This document shows, piece by piece, positions 1-9,900 of a DNA stretch of 64,000 bases. The notes beneath the pieces are model-generated. The model did not search any database and had not been told where the DNA came from. It saw only the letters and a program-made list of their open reading frames with translations. The stretch is from the NCBI GenBank assembly GCA_018703155.1, contig JABJGS010000056.1, positions 1 through 64,000 of the forward strand, in the 5' to 3' direction. The DNA is from Francisellaceae bacterium (GTDB lineage Bacteria; Pseudomonadota; Gammaproteobacteria; UBA6186; Azoamicaceae). The translations under genes and the position numbers were made by a program. Each line of letters starts with the position of its first letter. Within the stretch, counting starts at the first letter, position 1.

Positions 1-246
1 CGTACAGCAACTGCAGCAGATTTGGTGACAATTTTAGCTCATGCAAATCATGATGCAGCGGTAGATACAGCAGTTATTGCTAATGCATTAACTGATGGCG
101 CAACCCTTGCATTAATTGCAGCACGTACAGCAACTGCAGCAGATTTGGTGACAATTTTAGCTCATGCAAATCATGATGCAGCGGTAGATACAGCAGTTAT
201 TGCTAATGCATTAACTGATGCCGCAACTCTTGCATTAATTGCAGCA
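1..246 (+). repeat. 123-bp tandem repeat (two copies plus diverged third)
   Basis: Direct repeat inside the first gene. The unit starting CGTACAGCAACTGCAGCAG at base 1 recurs at base 124 with almost no changes, and a diverged unit starts at 247. The period is a multiple of three, so copy-number change would keep the frame. Confidence 0.9.
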
Positions 247-564
247 CGTACAGGATTAGTTGCTGATTTAGATGCAATTGCTGGTCATCCTAATGCAGCT
301 GGTATAGTTGGTGGCGAGATAGATCAGGCTAGAATTAGGATTGCATCATCTCGTGTGATGAGTGGAAGAAGTGAAGCGGAAAGAGCGCTATCACAAAGAG
401 ACTCAGTACTTATGTTGCCGGTTGCAGATATGCGAATATTACAAGCTACTGCTTCCATAATGAGTACAGCACAGCCTATATCTGCAGATGCGCGTAGAGT
501 AATTGACACTCTCGAGCCGGATGCAGTTAGTGATCTTAGGGGTCTGAGAAGTAATCCATATTAA
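1..564 (+). CDS. Ala-rich tandem-repeat protein, 5'-truncated by window edge
   Basis: The reading frame is already open at base 1, so only the C-terminal 187 residues are seen. They begin with two near-identical 41-residue repeats (123 bp period, units starting at bases 1, 124 and a diverged one at 247). Each unit contains blocks such as ILAHANHDAAVDTAVIANAL and TLALIAART. The pattern of paired short helices with an H-x-N/D step resembles LRV or HEAT-like alpha-solenoid repeats (inference). The last 90 residues are non-repetitive, with no membrane segment. Near-identity of the units at DNA level points to recent duplication. Solenoid proteins of this sort usually bind proteins; the function here is unknown. 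A hairpin follows the stop. Confidence 0.75.
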   Translation, partial: RTATAADLVTILAHANHDAAVDTAVIANALTDGATLALIAARTATAADLVTILAHANHDAAVDTAVIANALTDAATLALIAARTGLVADLDAIAGHPNAAGIVGGEIDQARIRIASSRVMSGRSEAERALSQRDSVLMLPVADMRILQATASIMSTAQPISADARRVIDTLEPDAVSDLRGLRSNPY

Positions 565-1066
565 TATAATAAATTATATTATATAAAAGTGGTTATTGTT
601 AATACTAGATAATTATATATAGTCAGTATGATATTCCATCATGCTGACTATATCAGTATATTTTTTGCTGTATGTTATCGTATGAAGTTTTCTTTGATTT
701 TACTATCTTGTTGGTTAATGGAAGCTGATATTTTATAAAATCTATAACTAACTAATCTAACTTACAGTTAAAAGAGCAGCAATTAACAAAATAAATATAT
801 TTTGTTATCCACATCTTTAGATTATAGTTTGATATCATAACGGATGATAAATATTTTGTTTTTTTAAAGTAGACTAGTGATGCTTTTTAGTTAGAAAATG
901 TTTTTTATATACTCAATTAGCCCTAAAACTAACTGTCTAACTAATTGGGCTTTATCATCCTATAGATAAATAGAATATCATTAATTGGTTATTTTAATTA
1001 CTTGATGTTTGTCAGTGCTTAACTAAAAAGCTATTATAGTCTCATTCTAAGTAACGAGATTCTAAT
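565..1066. other. Non-coding region between the repeat gene and M61 gene
   Basis: About 500 bases without a convincing reading frame. It holds the hairpin at 619-651, one perfect DnaA-box match (TTATCCACA, 805-813) and a weak inverted repeat AGCCC/GGGCT around 918-952. No clear promoter was recognised ahead of the gene at 1067. Confidence 0.6.
619..651 (+). terminator. Candidate terminator hairpin after the repeat gene
   Basis: A 14-bp inverted repeat (ATAGTCAGTATGAT and ATCATGCTGACTAT, with one G-U pair) flanks a five-base loop. It lies 55 bases past the stop at 564, and a short T run follows about 10 bases later. The strong stem supports a terminator, though the T run is not adjacent. Confidence 0.5.
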
Positions 1067-2812
1067 ATGATATTATTTGACCTTAATTTCACTCTTGCTA
1101 ATTCAAACTATTTACAGTGCGACTGCTATATCGATGACCTATCTACATGTGGCAATGGCATTACTTTTAGGTTTCCAACCTGGGTACCAGGAAGCTATCT
1201 GATCCGTGATTTTTCAAGGTTTATTTCTGGAATAAGCGTTGAGTCAAATGGTCAACCCCTTAATTTTTCTCAAGAAGATAAGACTACATGGTCTATTGAG
1301 CCTTGTAATAACCCTGTGAAAATATCCTATAAAATTTATCTATTTGATACCTCACCTAGAAGTGGTTACTTGGATGAAGCAAGATTGTTTTTTGATGGAT
1401 GTAGAGTTTTCATTCAAGTAGATAATATGCTAGAAGCAGAGCATCAATTAAGTATCTGTGCTTGGAAAGAGGACGATAAAGTCTATACAACCATGCTACA
1501 AAAGACAGTTGATAATAGTGGTTTTGGTTTATATACAGCAAAAAATTATTGGGATTTAATTGAGCATCCATTTGCAGTGGGTGATTTCCAATGTATTGAG
1601 TTTAAAGTAAATAAGGTGCCACATAGCTGTGTAATTATGGATGCTGATATTGCCTTTGATCAAGATAGATTACGAAATGATGTAGTTAAAGCTTGTGAGG
1701 GTCAAGTAAAGTTTTGGAAAAGTATGCCAATAGATCGATATATATTCTTTCTAGGGGTTGAACCACAAGGGTATGGGGGGATAGAGCATACCTATAGTTC
1801 CTCTCTTCTATGCAGTTATAATCAATTACCATATCGAACAACCAAAAAGGAAAACAAAGAATATATATCATTGCTAGGACTGTTTTCTCATGAATATTTA
1901 CATGTTTGGAATGTGAAAAGGTTGCGACCAGAGGTTTTTGTGAAACCAGACCTATCAGGGCCAGTATATACAGAGCAGTTGTGGATATTTGAAGGCATTA
2001 CATCATATTACGATGATCTTAACCTAATGCGTGCAGGAATTATTGAGAAGAAAAAGTACCTGGAACTATTAGAAAATAATTTTAATAGATTACTAATAAA
2101 TTATGGCAGATGTGAGCAGTCTTTAGCTGAGTCTAGTTTTGATGCTTGGACTAAGTTTTATCAGCCAGGTGAAAATAGTGTAAATGCGATTACTAGTTAT
2201 TATCTAAAAGGATCTATTGTTGCATTAATGCTTGATTTGAAGATAATCAGTGAAACACAAGGAAAATATAGTTTACAAGATGTAATGTTATCCGCATGGC
2301 AGAAATACTACGTTGAAAGAGATGGTTTACCTGAGGCTGCTTTTGAAGAATTAGCAGATCAAGTTACAGGTCTTGATTTGAAAAATTTCTTTAATACAAT
2401 GATACGTAGTACGCAAGATTTAGATTATAAATATGAATTAGAAAAATTTGGGATAGAGTTTAATATCGCTAAAGATAACAAAAAAGCTGCAGAATATTTA
2501 GGTGTTGTTTTAAAACCAGGCCCTGAGGTAATAATTAAAAATATAATTAATTCTAGCCCAGCAAGGGATTCTGGATTATGTCCAAATGATGAAATCATTT
2601 CAGTTAATGGATATAGGGCCAAGAATAAAACAATTAACACCATGCTAGCTAATATTGCCGATGATAGTAATGCAGAACTTTTGATTGCAAGACAGGGTAA
2701 AGTAATTAAAAAGGATTTATCTGTAATGCCATCCTCAGGTTTGAAGAGGTGTAAACTTAAAAATATAGAAGAAAATAAATTGCAAAATACTTGGCTAAAG
2801 GTCTATGGATGA
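1067..2812 (+). CDS. M61 family metallopeptidase with PDZ domain
   Basis: Encodes 581 residues, about the usual length for the M61 (glycyl aminopeptidase-like) family. The zinc motif HEYLHVWNVKRLRP has His275, Glu276 and His279, and the WN-KR-RP extension is diagnostic for M61. The N-terminal third is beta-rich, as in the family. A PDZ domain follows at about residues 470-560 (YLGVVLKPGPEVIIKNIINS, then SPARDSGLCPNDEIISVNG). No signal peptide is evident, so it is probably cytoplasmic. The family cleaves N-terminal residues from peptides; the physiological substrate here is unknown. The stop overlaps the ATG of hrpA by four bases, implying coupled translation. Confidence 0.88.
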   Translation: MILFDLNFTLANSNYLQCDCYIDDLSTCGNGITFRFPTWVPGSYLIRDFSRFISGISVESNGQPLNFSQEDKTTWSIEPCNNPVKISYKIYLFDTSPRSGYLDEARLFFDGCRVFIQVDNMLEAEHQLSICAWKEDDKVYTTMLQKTVDNSGFGLYTAKNYWDLIEHPFAVGDFQCIEFKVNKVPHSCVIMDADIAFDQDRLRNDVVKACEGQVKFWKSMPIDRYIFFLGVEPQGYGGIEHTYSSSLLCSYNQLPYRTTKKENKEYISLLGLFSHEYLHVWNVKRLRPEVFVKPDLSGPVYTEQLWIFEGITSYYDDLNLMRAGIIEKKKYLELLENNFNRLLINYGRCEQSLAESSFDAWTKFYQPGENSVNAITSYYLKGSIVALMLDLKIISETQGKYSLQDVMLSAWQKYYVERDGLPEAAFEELADQVTGLDLKNFFNTMIRSTQDLDYKYELEKFGIEFNIAKDNKKAAEYLGVVLKPGPEVIIKNIINSSPARDSGLCPNDEIISVNGYRAKNKTINTMLANIADDSNAELLIARQGKVIKKDLSVMPSSGLKRCKLKNIEENKLQNTWLKVYG

Positions 2813-5800
2813 GTCTGAAAAGTCAAATACAAGAATGTTTATTAAAAGATAGATATAGATTTCAGCGACGACTACAGCGGAATCTAAAGGTAGATGAACT
2901 TGAAAAATTAAAGCAAGAAATTGCAAAATCACATGCTCTTGTTTGTGCCAGGAAAGATAAGTTACCAAAGATAAATTACAATACGATATTACCTGTTGCT
3001 CAAAATGTTGAGAAAATTAAATCAGCTATTATGAATAATCAGGTAGTTATAATTGCAGGGGACACAGGCTCTGGCAAGACATCACAAATACCAATGATCT
3101 GTTTAGAAGCTGGCAGAGGTATATTTGGTCAAATTGCACATACTCAACCTAGAAGAATAGCTGCCAGAAGTGTTGCAGCTAGAATAGCTGATGAACTTAA
3201 AACTCCTCTCGGAGTCGCTGTTGGATATAAAATAAGGTTTAAAGATAATAGCTCCCCTAATTCATATGTCAAAGTAATGACTGATGGTATCTTGTTGAGT
3301 GAGTTATCTGCAGATCCTTGGCTAAATAATTACGATACAATAATTATTGATGAAGCACATGAGCGTAGTCTGAATATAGATTTTCTTTTAGGTATAATAA
3401 AGGGTAAATTGCTACGGCGAAGTGATTTGAAAGTTATTATAACTTCTGCGACTATCGATCCTGTAAGTTTTTCTAACTACTTTAATGATGCTCCAATAAT
3501 TGAAGTTGCCGGTAGAACCTATCCTGTTGATATAAAGTATCAATACCAAGAAGAGCTGGATTTTGATGATAGGATTGTTAATGCTATTAAAACACTTCCA
3601 GATAGAGGTGATGTATTAGTATTTTTAAGTGGTGAGGGTGAGATTAATCAAGTAAAAAATATTTTACACAAACAAAACTTAGGTAATACTGATGTTTTAC
3701 CATTATATTCAAGATTAAGTTGGCAGCAACAGCAACTTATCTTTAAACGATCTAGCAAAAGAAAAATAATATTATCAACAAATATTGCTGAGACTTCAAT
3801 AACTGTGCCAGGAATAAAATATGTTATAGATTGTGGTCAAGCTAGAATAAGTAGATATAGTTATAAAAGTAGAATTCAACGATTACCAATTGAAAGAATT
3901 TCAAAATCTAGTGCCAAGCAGCGTGCCGGACGTTGTGGTAGAACTGAGCCTGGAGTTTGCATTCGTCTATATACTGAAGAAGATTATGATTTAAGAGATG
4001 AGTTTAGTGAGCCAGAGATTACCAGGACAAATTTGGCCACAATTATTTTGACAATGCTGGGGTTGCACCTTGGTGAAATAGAAGACTTTCCTTTTATTAA
4101 AAGCCCACAAATAAAAGTTATAAAAGATGGTGTTAGATTATTACAGCAAATTCAAGCTATAGATGATAAAAAGAAAATAACTAAGATTGGCAAAACAATA
4201 TTAAATTTCCCACTGGACCCACAGCTAGGTGTAATGTTATATAGTGCCAATTCATTAAATATTTTACATAGCGTTATTATTGTAGTGGCAAACTTATCTA
4301 TAGCTGATGTTCGTGATCGGCCAAATGAACATAGAGATTTAGCTGATGTTGCGCATAAACAGTTTGCAACGCAAACATCTGATTTTTCTAGTATATTATT
4401 AATATGGAAATTTTTAATTGAAAATAAAAGTCAATTGTCAGTTAATAAGTTTAAAAAACTATGTCATGAAAATTTTATATCTTATCAACGCTCTATAGAA
4501 TGGCTTGATGTATATAATCAATTAATTGATGCCTGCAAGTCGTGCAACTGGAAGATGGACTCTGAGAATGAAAATGATGAGTTAATGCATATATCTATTC
4601 TCACCGGCCTTTGTACTAATATAGGCAATTTGAGCCCGGATAGAGATTATATTGGTGCTAATGGTAAGAGGTTTCACATATTTCCAGGATCAAACTTAAA
4701 GAAAAAGCAGCCAAAATGGATAATAGCTAATGAAATTATAGAGACATCTAATACATATGCTAGAACTGTAGCCAAAATAGAGCCTGAGTGGATTATTAGA
4801 GTTGCTGAGCATTTATTGAAATATAGTTATAGTTACCCTATATGGGAAGAAACTTCATGTAGAGTTATAGCAAAAGAGCAAGCAAGTATTTTTGGATTAA
4901 TTTTATATAAAGATAAGAAAGTGAATTATGAGAGTATAGAGCCAAGCGTATGTAAAAAAATTATGATACTACATATGATAATTAGAGATGAAGGTGCTGA
5001 TTCATGGAGATTTCTTATCCATAATAGAAAGTTAATACAAGAGATTAAAGATCTTGAAAATCGGCAACGATGTACAGATCTGTTGGTGGATGAGGAGCAG
5101 TTGGTTGAACTGTACTCTGAGCATATACCAGAAAATGTTACAAATAAAAAATCTTTTTCTAAATGGTTAGACTTTGCAGAGGAAAATACTTTACTATTCA
5201 TAATAAATAATTTTTATAAGTACCCACCAGAAAGAGAAAAAATAAAAGTTGAATATCCCGACCATATAAATGTGTCAGGTAAGGAATATTCACTTGAATA
5301 TACCTTTGCCCCTAATGGAGCTCAAGATGGAGTTTTAGTTAAAATTCCTGCTAATGATTTACTTGATTTTAATAAAGATGCCTTTGATTGGCTGGTCCCA
5401 GGATTTTTACAGGAAAAAATATTACAATTACTCAAATCTCTGCCTAAACAATATCGTTTACAAGTAAGCCCAATACCAACACTTGCCAATAGCTTATATC
5501 AAAGATGTTCCAGTGAAAAAATAAAACATAAAAATTTATTAATATATTTAGGGCAACAAATTAATCAAATAATGGGAGTTAATATACCGTTATCATCATG
5601 GAGCCTTGAACATATACCTGCATATTTAAAAATGCATATAGCGGTTATTGATGATTATGGTGAAATCATTAAAATTGAGACAGATTTTAATAAGCTTTGT
5701 ACAAAGTTAAAGCAGGATTTAGAAAGCATACCACCATCGAGCTCTAAAAAAGAAAGTATACTCCCAATCTTATCAGTAGAATATGATAGTTGGGATTTTG

Positions 5801-6603
5801 GAGATTTACTTCAACCTGTTAAAGTTGAAGTGGGTAAAGTTACCGTTGATAATTATTTAAAAATTATTTTTTCTAATGGTAAAATTAAACTAAAAAACTA
5901 TTTAACAAGTAGTGATGGTATTATTGAGCATAATATTGGAATCTGCAAATTAATGTGCAATTTGGATGATAAAATACCTAAATATTTACATAAACAAATC
6001 TCCCAAAAACAAAATTTTATATTTAAAGCACATAATGAGCAATTACCGAACCAAATGATACTAGCTACTTACTTGCATGTAATGACGGATGAACAGGACA
6101 TAATTTTAAGTGAAAATGAGTTTGAGTTGAGATTCACACAAAAGCATGATGAAATTATTCCAATATTTAATAAGTTAAGACTATTAACAGAATCGTCTTT
6201 GAATATTTTAAATATTATTAAAGGCAAATTAACTAAAATAATAACAACTAGGTATCCAGAATCAATAGCAGATTTGAACGCACAAATGACTTTATTATTG
6301 GCGCCTAATTTTTTATTGAAAAGCTCATTTACCGCAATCACCCGATACCCGACGTATTTGAAAGCAATTGAGCATCGCTTAGAAAAATTGTCAGAAAACT
6401 ACACTAATGACAAAATACATATAAAAAGTATTGAGAAATTTATGAATGAGTTGTCTGTTGAGTCTTCATATCGTGGTGGGAAAGTGGCTGATTTTAGGTG
6501 GGATTTAGAGGAATTGAGAATATCGCTATTTGCACAAACACTTAAAACCTCAAAAAAAATATCCATAAAGCGGTTGGAAAAGCAGTTGTCTGAAATAATA
6601 TAA
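2809..6603 (+). CDS. hrpA: ATP-dependent RNA helicase HrpA
   Basis: A DEAH-box helicase of 1264 residues, close to the roughly 1300 of E. coli HrpA. Visible motifs are Walker A GDTGSGKTSQ (from residue 84), DEAH at 181-184, SATID, and motif VI QRAGRCGR. The conserved helicase-associated and DUF3418-like C-terminal regions follow, ending at about residue 1264. HrpA unwinds RNA and in E. coli helps fimbrial mRNA processing and ribosome rescue. The ATG at 2809 was chosen because it overlaps the previous stop (ATGA) and has AAAGGT upstream; a TTG at 2791 is possible but lies deeper in the M61 gene. The gene is somewhat Lys/Ile-rich but intact. Confidence 0.93.
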   Translation: MSLKSQIQECLLKDRYRFQRRLQRNLKVDELEKLKQEIAKSHALVCARKDKLPKINYNTILPVAQNVEKIKSAIMNNQVVIIAGDTGSGKTSQIPMICLEAGRGIFGQIAHTQPRRIAARSVAARIADELKTPLGVAVGYKIRFKDNSSPNSYVKVMTDGILLSELSADPWLNNYDTIIIDEAHERSLNIDFLLGIIKGKLLRRSDLKVIITSATIDPVSFSNYFNDAPIIEVAGRTYPVDIKYQYQEELDFDDRIVNAIKTLPDRGDVLVFLSGEGEINQVKNILHKQNLGNTDVLPLYSRLSWQQQQLIFKRSSKRKIILSTNIAETSITVPGIKYVIDCGQARISRYSYKSRIQRLPIERISKSSAKQRAGRCGRTEPGVCIRLYTEEDYDLRDEFSEPEITRTNLATIILTMLGLHLGEIEDFPFIKSPQIKVIKDGVRLLQQIQAIDDKKKITKIGKTILNFPLDPQLGVMLYSANSLNILHSVIIVVANLSIADVRDRPNEHRDLADVAHKQFATQTSDFSSILLIWKFLIENKSQLSVNKFKKLCHENFISYQRSIEWLDVYNQLIDACKSCNWKMDSENENDELMHISILTGLCTNIGNLSPDRDYIGANGKRFHIFPGSNLKKKQPKWIIANEIIETSNTYARTVAKIEPEWIIRVAEHLLKYSYSYPIWEETSCRVIAKEQASIFGLILYKDKKVNYESIEPSVCKKIMILHMIIRDEGADSWRFLIHNRKLIQEIKDLENRQRCTDLLVDEEQLVELYSEHIPENVTNKKSFSKWLDFAEENTLLFIINNFYKYPPEREKIKVEYPDHINVSGKEYSLEYTFAPNGAQDGVLVKIPANDLLDFNKDAFDWLVPGFLQEKILQLLKSLPKQYRLQVSPIPTLANSLYQRCSSEKIKHKNLLIYLGQQINQIMGVNIPLSSWSLEHIPAYLKMHIAVIDDYGEIIKIETDFNKLCTKLKQDLESIPPSSSKKESILPILSVEYDSWDFGDLLQPVKVEVGKVTVDNYLKIIFSNGKIKLKNYLTSSDGIIEHNIGICKLMCNLDDKIPKYLHKQISQKQNFIFKAHNEQLPNQMILATYLHVMTDEQDIILSENEFELRFTQKHDEIIPIFNKLRLLTESSLNILNIIKGKLTKIITTRYPESIADLNAQMTLLLAPNFLLKSSFTAITRYPTYLKAIEHRLEKLSENYTNDKIHIKSIEKFMNELSVESSYRGGKVADFRWDLEELRISLFAQTLKTSKKISIKRLEKQLSEII

Positions 6604-6931
6604 ATTCAAACTACATTTAGTAATTAAAATAAAAAAAAACAACAAAATTGTGCTCCTAGGTTAATTTTGAAAAATCATTACCTTATCTATCCTGAAAATT
6701 TGTATGTACCACTATTAAGTGGTTATATCGGTGTGTATACATACCGACTGAAGTATATTTTACTGGTAATTAGGGTAAATAGAGTGTAGGTCGGTGCAAT
6801 ATAATCTTTTTAAAAGACAAAAGGCAGTATATGTCTTAGCAAAACTAAAAATCTATTTTTGTAGCTACAAATAGTGAACTAGAAACCATTATTCCATGTC
6901 AAATAGATATCTATGGAGATGAGAGTTAGAC
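6604..6931. other. Leader region upstream of the giant gene
   Basis: About 330 bases without a gene. It contains an imperfect 20-bp palindrome (6728-6747), a TATAAT match at 6800-6805 as a possible -10 element without a good -35, and a GGAGATGAGAG ribosome-binding region just ahead of the ATG at 6932. Confidence 0.5.
6728..6747. promoter_or_regulatory. Palindromic candidate operator
   Basis: TCGGTGTGTATACATACCGA is a near-perfect palindrome around a GTATAC core, with one mismatched pair. It sits about 55 bases upstream of a TATAAT hexamer and 185 bases ahead of the giant gene. A 12-base match, GGTGCGTATACA, recurs at 18549-18560. The binding factor is unknown. Confidence 0.35.
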
Positions 6932-9900
6932 ATGGCAACTACTGAAGAAGAACTCAATATTGCACAACAGAAAAAGATGATAATAGAGGCTTTATATATA
7001 ATGAAGTATCAACGTAATGGTGTTGATGATGAATTCGAAGCAGCTAATATAAATCTTAAAGAAAAATTAGCAGCAGAAATAGAAGCGCTAAGTGTGAATG
7101 AGTGTTGGGATAAATTTATAGCGGCACAAATTGAGTCGGAATTATTTGAAACATCATTTGGGTATAGTGCAATGTCCATGACCAGAGCTGTTGATGCTAA
7201 CAATATATCAATAGCTCTAAAAGGACAAGCCATACCATGGCTCGAAAATTTCACAAGATACTATCAGGAAAATAAAGAGGCACTTGAAAGTTCTAAAATT
7301 CTAGAAACATTAAATTTTGACCTTAGCAATTGGGCTGATAATGATAGTACTTATTGTGATGACCATGCTCTTGATACATTAAAAGAAATGTTTAGTATAG
7401 GCATTCGTTCACCATTTAGAAAGTTTTCTCTTGGAAGTTTTAAAATAGTTGGGGATCTTGAAAAATTTAAGGATTTTATTAGGCAGGCAAATTTAAATGG
7501 AGTTGAGGTAATAGACATACCTGATTATGCCGAACGTGGCGAGATTGGTTTTTTTGCTGAAAATATAGATGAGATTAAGAGATTTTTAGAAGAAGAAAAA
7601 ATAGTTTCAGCATTGAAGATTAAGGTTAATGGTGATGGTTATGATGAGTTGGATACAAAACGTGCTTTAGAAAAAGATCTACAAGAATGTTTAACGATAG
7701 CTGGAAGAAATTTAAGGAATAAAAATAACAAAGCATTGGATGGCGTGGTTGATTTCACAGGGCAGGAAGGTGGACCTGGAGCGCCACGTCTAGGTAAAGA
7801 TGGTGTTTTATCTGCGGTGCTTGATATTGAGATGACAACAGAGCAAGAACAGGAGCAAGAACAAGAGCAAGAGCAAGAGCAAGAGCAAGAGCAGGAGATG
7901 ATGCAAGAACGAGAAAATATGCTTGATGGTTTTGATAGTTCTAGAAATCTTGAGGATATTGAAGAGTATCGTGGGGCATATCATGGATTAGATTTTTTAT
8001 CTTCAAATGCAATAAGAAAAAAGCTTGCAGTTTCAGGAGTGTCATCAAAAACACTGTTAAATGGCATGAAACTTGAGTGTGAAGTTGACGGCGGTGGTAA
8101 TAGTGATACTTTTGCTGAATTAATTTTTGGCAGCTCATTAGAGATTAAAAGCTCAAGAACCATTTCACGTCTTGATAAATCAATACAAGGTTTGACTGAT
8201 GCTGCATTTGTTAAAATAATAAGTAATGTTGGGCAATTTAAAGGATCTTTTTCTGAGGATAATTTGCCCGCAGGGTTTATTATTAAAAAAGTTAAAGGGG
8301 CGACTAGTCGTCAAGATACATATATTATTGATTATGAGCAAGAAAAATTAGTTGAGGATAGTGCCAGAGTAAATCCATTAACGATAAAAATAAAGAAACA
8401 AGATTATTATGAGAGAAGTATTGCAAAAAATATAGATTTGCTTGCAACCTTTCCTGAAGATTCAACAGAGATTCGAAGAAATATATCCTCAGTATGGGAT
8501 GGAAGGGATTACTCAGATAGCAGCTGGTGGACTGCAGTACTAGATGTTTTAAGTTTGCAAGATCCTGTGTCAACTGAAAATCTTGCTGTTAAAACTGATG
8601 GTGAATATGAATTTACACCAGAGTATAAAGAAATAGTTGCAGCGATAAATTCAGCATATCTGAATGGTGATAAAGGAAGTAATGCTTTCCCTGATCAAAT
8701 CAAATTTGTAACAGAGAAATATGGTGTTAATGGAGTAACTAGATACTTAAAAAGTTTGGATGGTATTAAAAATAAGATGGGTGATGAATGGCTTGATCTC
8801 TTTGTTAACCCAATATCTAAAGAGCAAAAAAATATAAATTTATTAATAAATCCAGATAATGAAGTTATCCTGCAAAAAATGTATGCAATGTCATCTGTGG
8901 AGAAGACATGGTTTTTACAAATGCTAAAGAAACAAGAAAGCGAACTGTTATATGCAGATAAAGTCGAAATGTTTGAAGCTTTTAAGTATTTTACAGATGA
9001 GCTAAAAAGAAATGGCCTTGAGTTGGTTGGAGTGCCTCCTAAGTATGTCGATGGCAATATGAAAGTCATGATGGACAGAGTTCTATATATGGTAAAGAAA
9101 GCTCCGGATATGAAGGAGCAAATGAAACAAATAGGAACTGGTGCTGTAGATGTTTCAAATAGTGCTGCATATTATGCAGTAAAACATAATGGATATCGAC
9201 TTGTTACCCCGGAGATGAGAATATCTGCTGACAAAGGAAGTGTCTTGAATGGTGGGTATGAGTCGAGATTTTCAACAGTTATTAATTCCAATCCTAAAAT
9301 GGGTGCAATGCAGGCTCCTATGGATTATTACCGTTATATTGGGCAACAAGTATATATAGCGCCATATGAAAATTATATAAAAATTGAAAAAAGAATTCAA
9401 GCAAAGGTAGTGGAGGCAACACATAAATCAGCAGAATCAGCATTTCATATGCAAGGCCTTGTAGCTTTAGGAACTACAGGTAAAAAAGGCATGAACTATG
9501 TAAGTATAGAACATGTTGACCAATTATTTGACCAAGTAAATGGGTTTGAGTTTTCTGGTAGAAACCCAATGAAGCAATCAAAAGATGCTCTTAGGATAAC
9601 AAGTGATGTATTAGTTAAAGCGAAGTTGTCAAATGTTGATATAGGCAGAGACCTCACTATAAAACAAATAGCACCATTGTATAAATTTATTGCAGAAAAA
9701 GTTAATACTGCCTCAAATGATGACTTATTAGATATGCCAGCTGAAATAGATAGCAATTTCAATAAATACGGTATGGCTTATTTGCATGGCTTAGAAGCTA
9801 TTTCAATGGGAGATAAGTTGGGATGTAGTTCAGATAGAAGTCTATCAGAAACTATGGATTCCATAACAACTTTTTTAGAGAGTAGTGGACTTGTTTCTGA

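Noticed and set aside
805-813. Single perfect DnaA box TTATCCACA
   Set aside because: One isolated copy in an AT-rich gap with no cluster around it; too little to call an origin.
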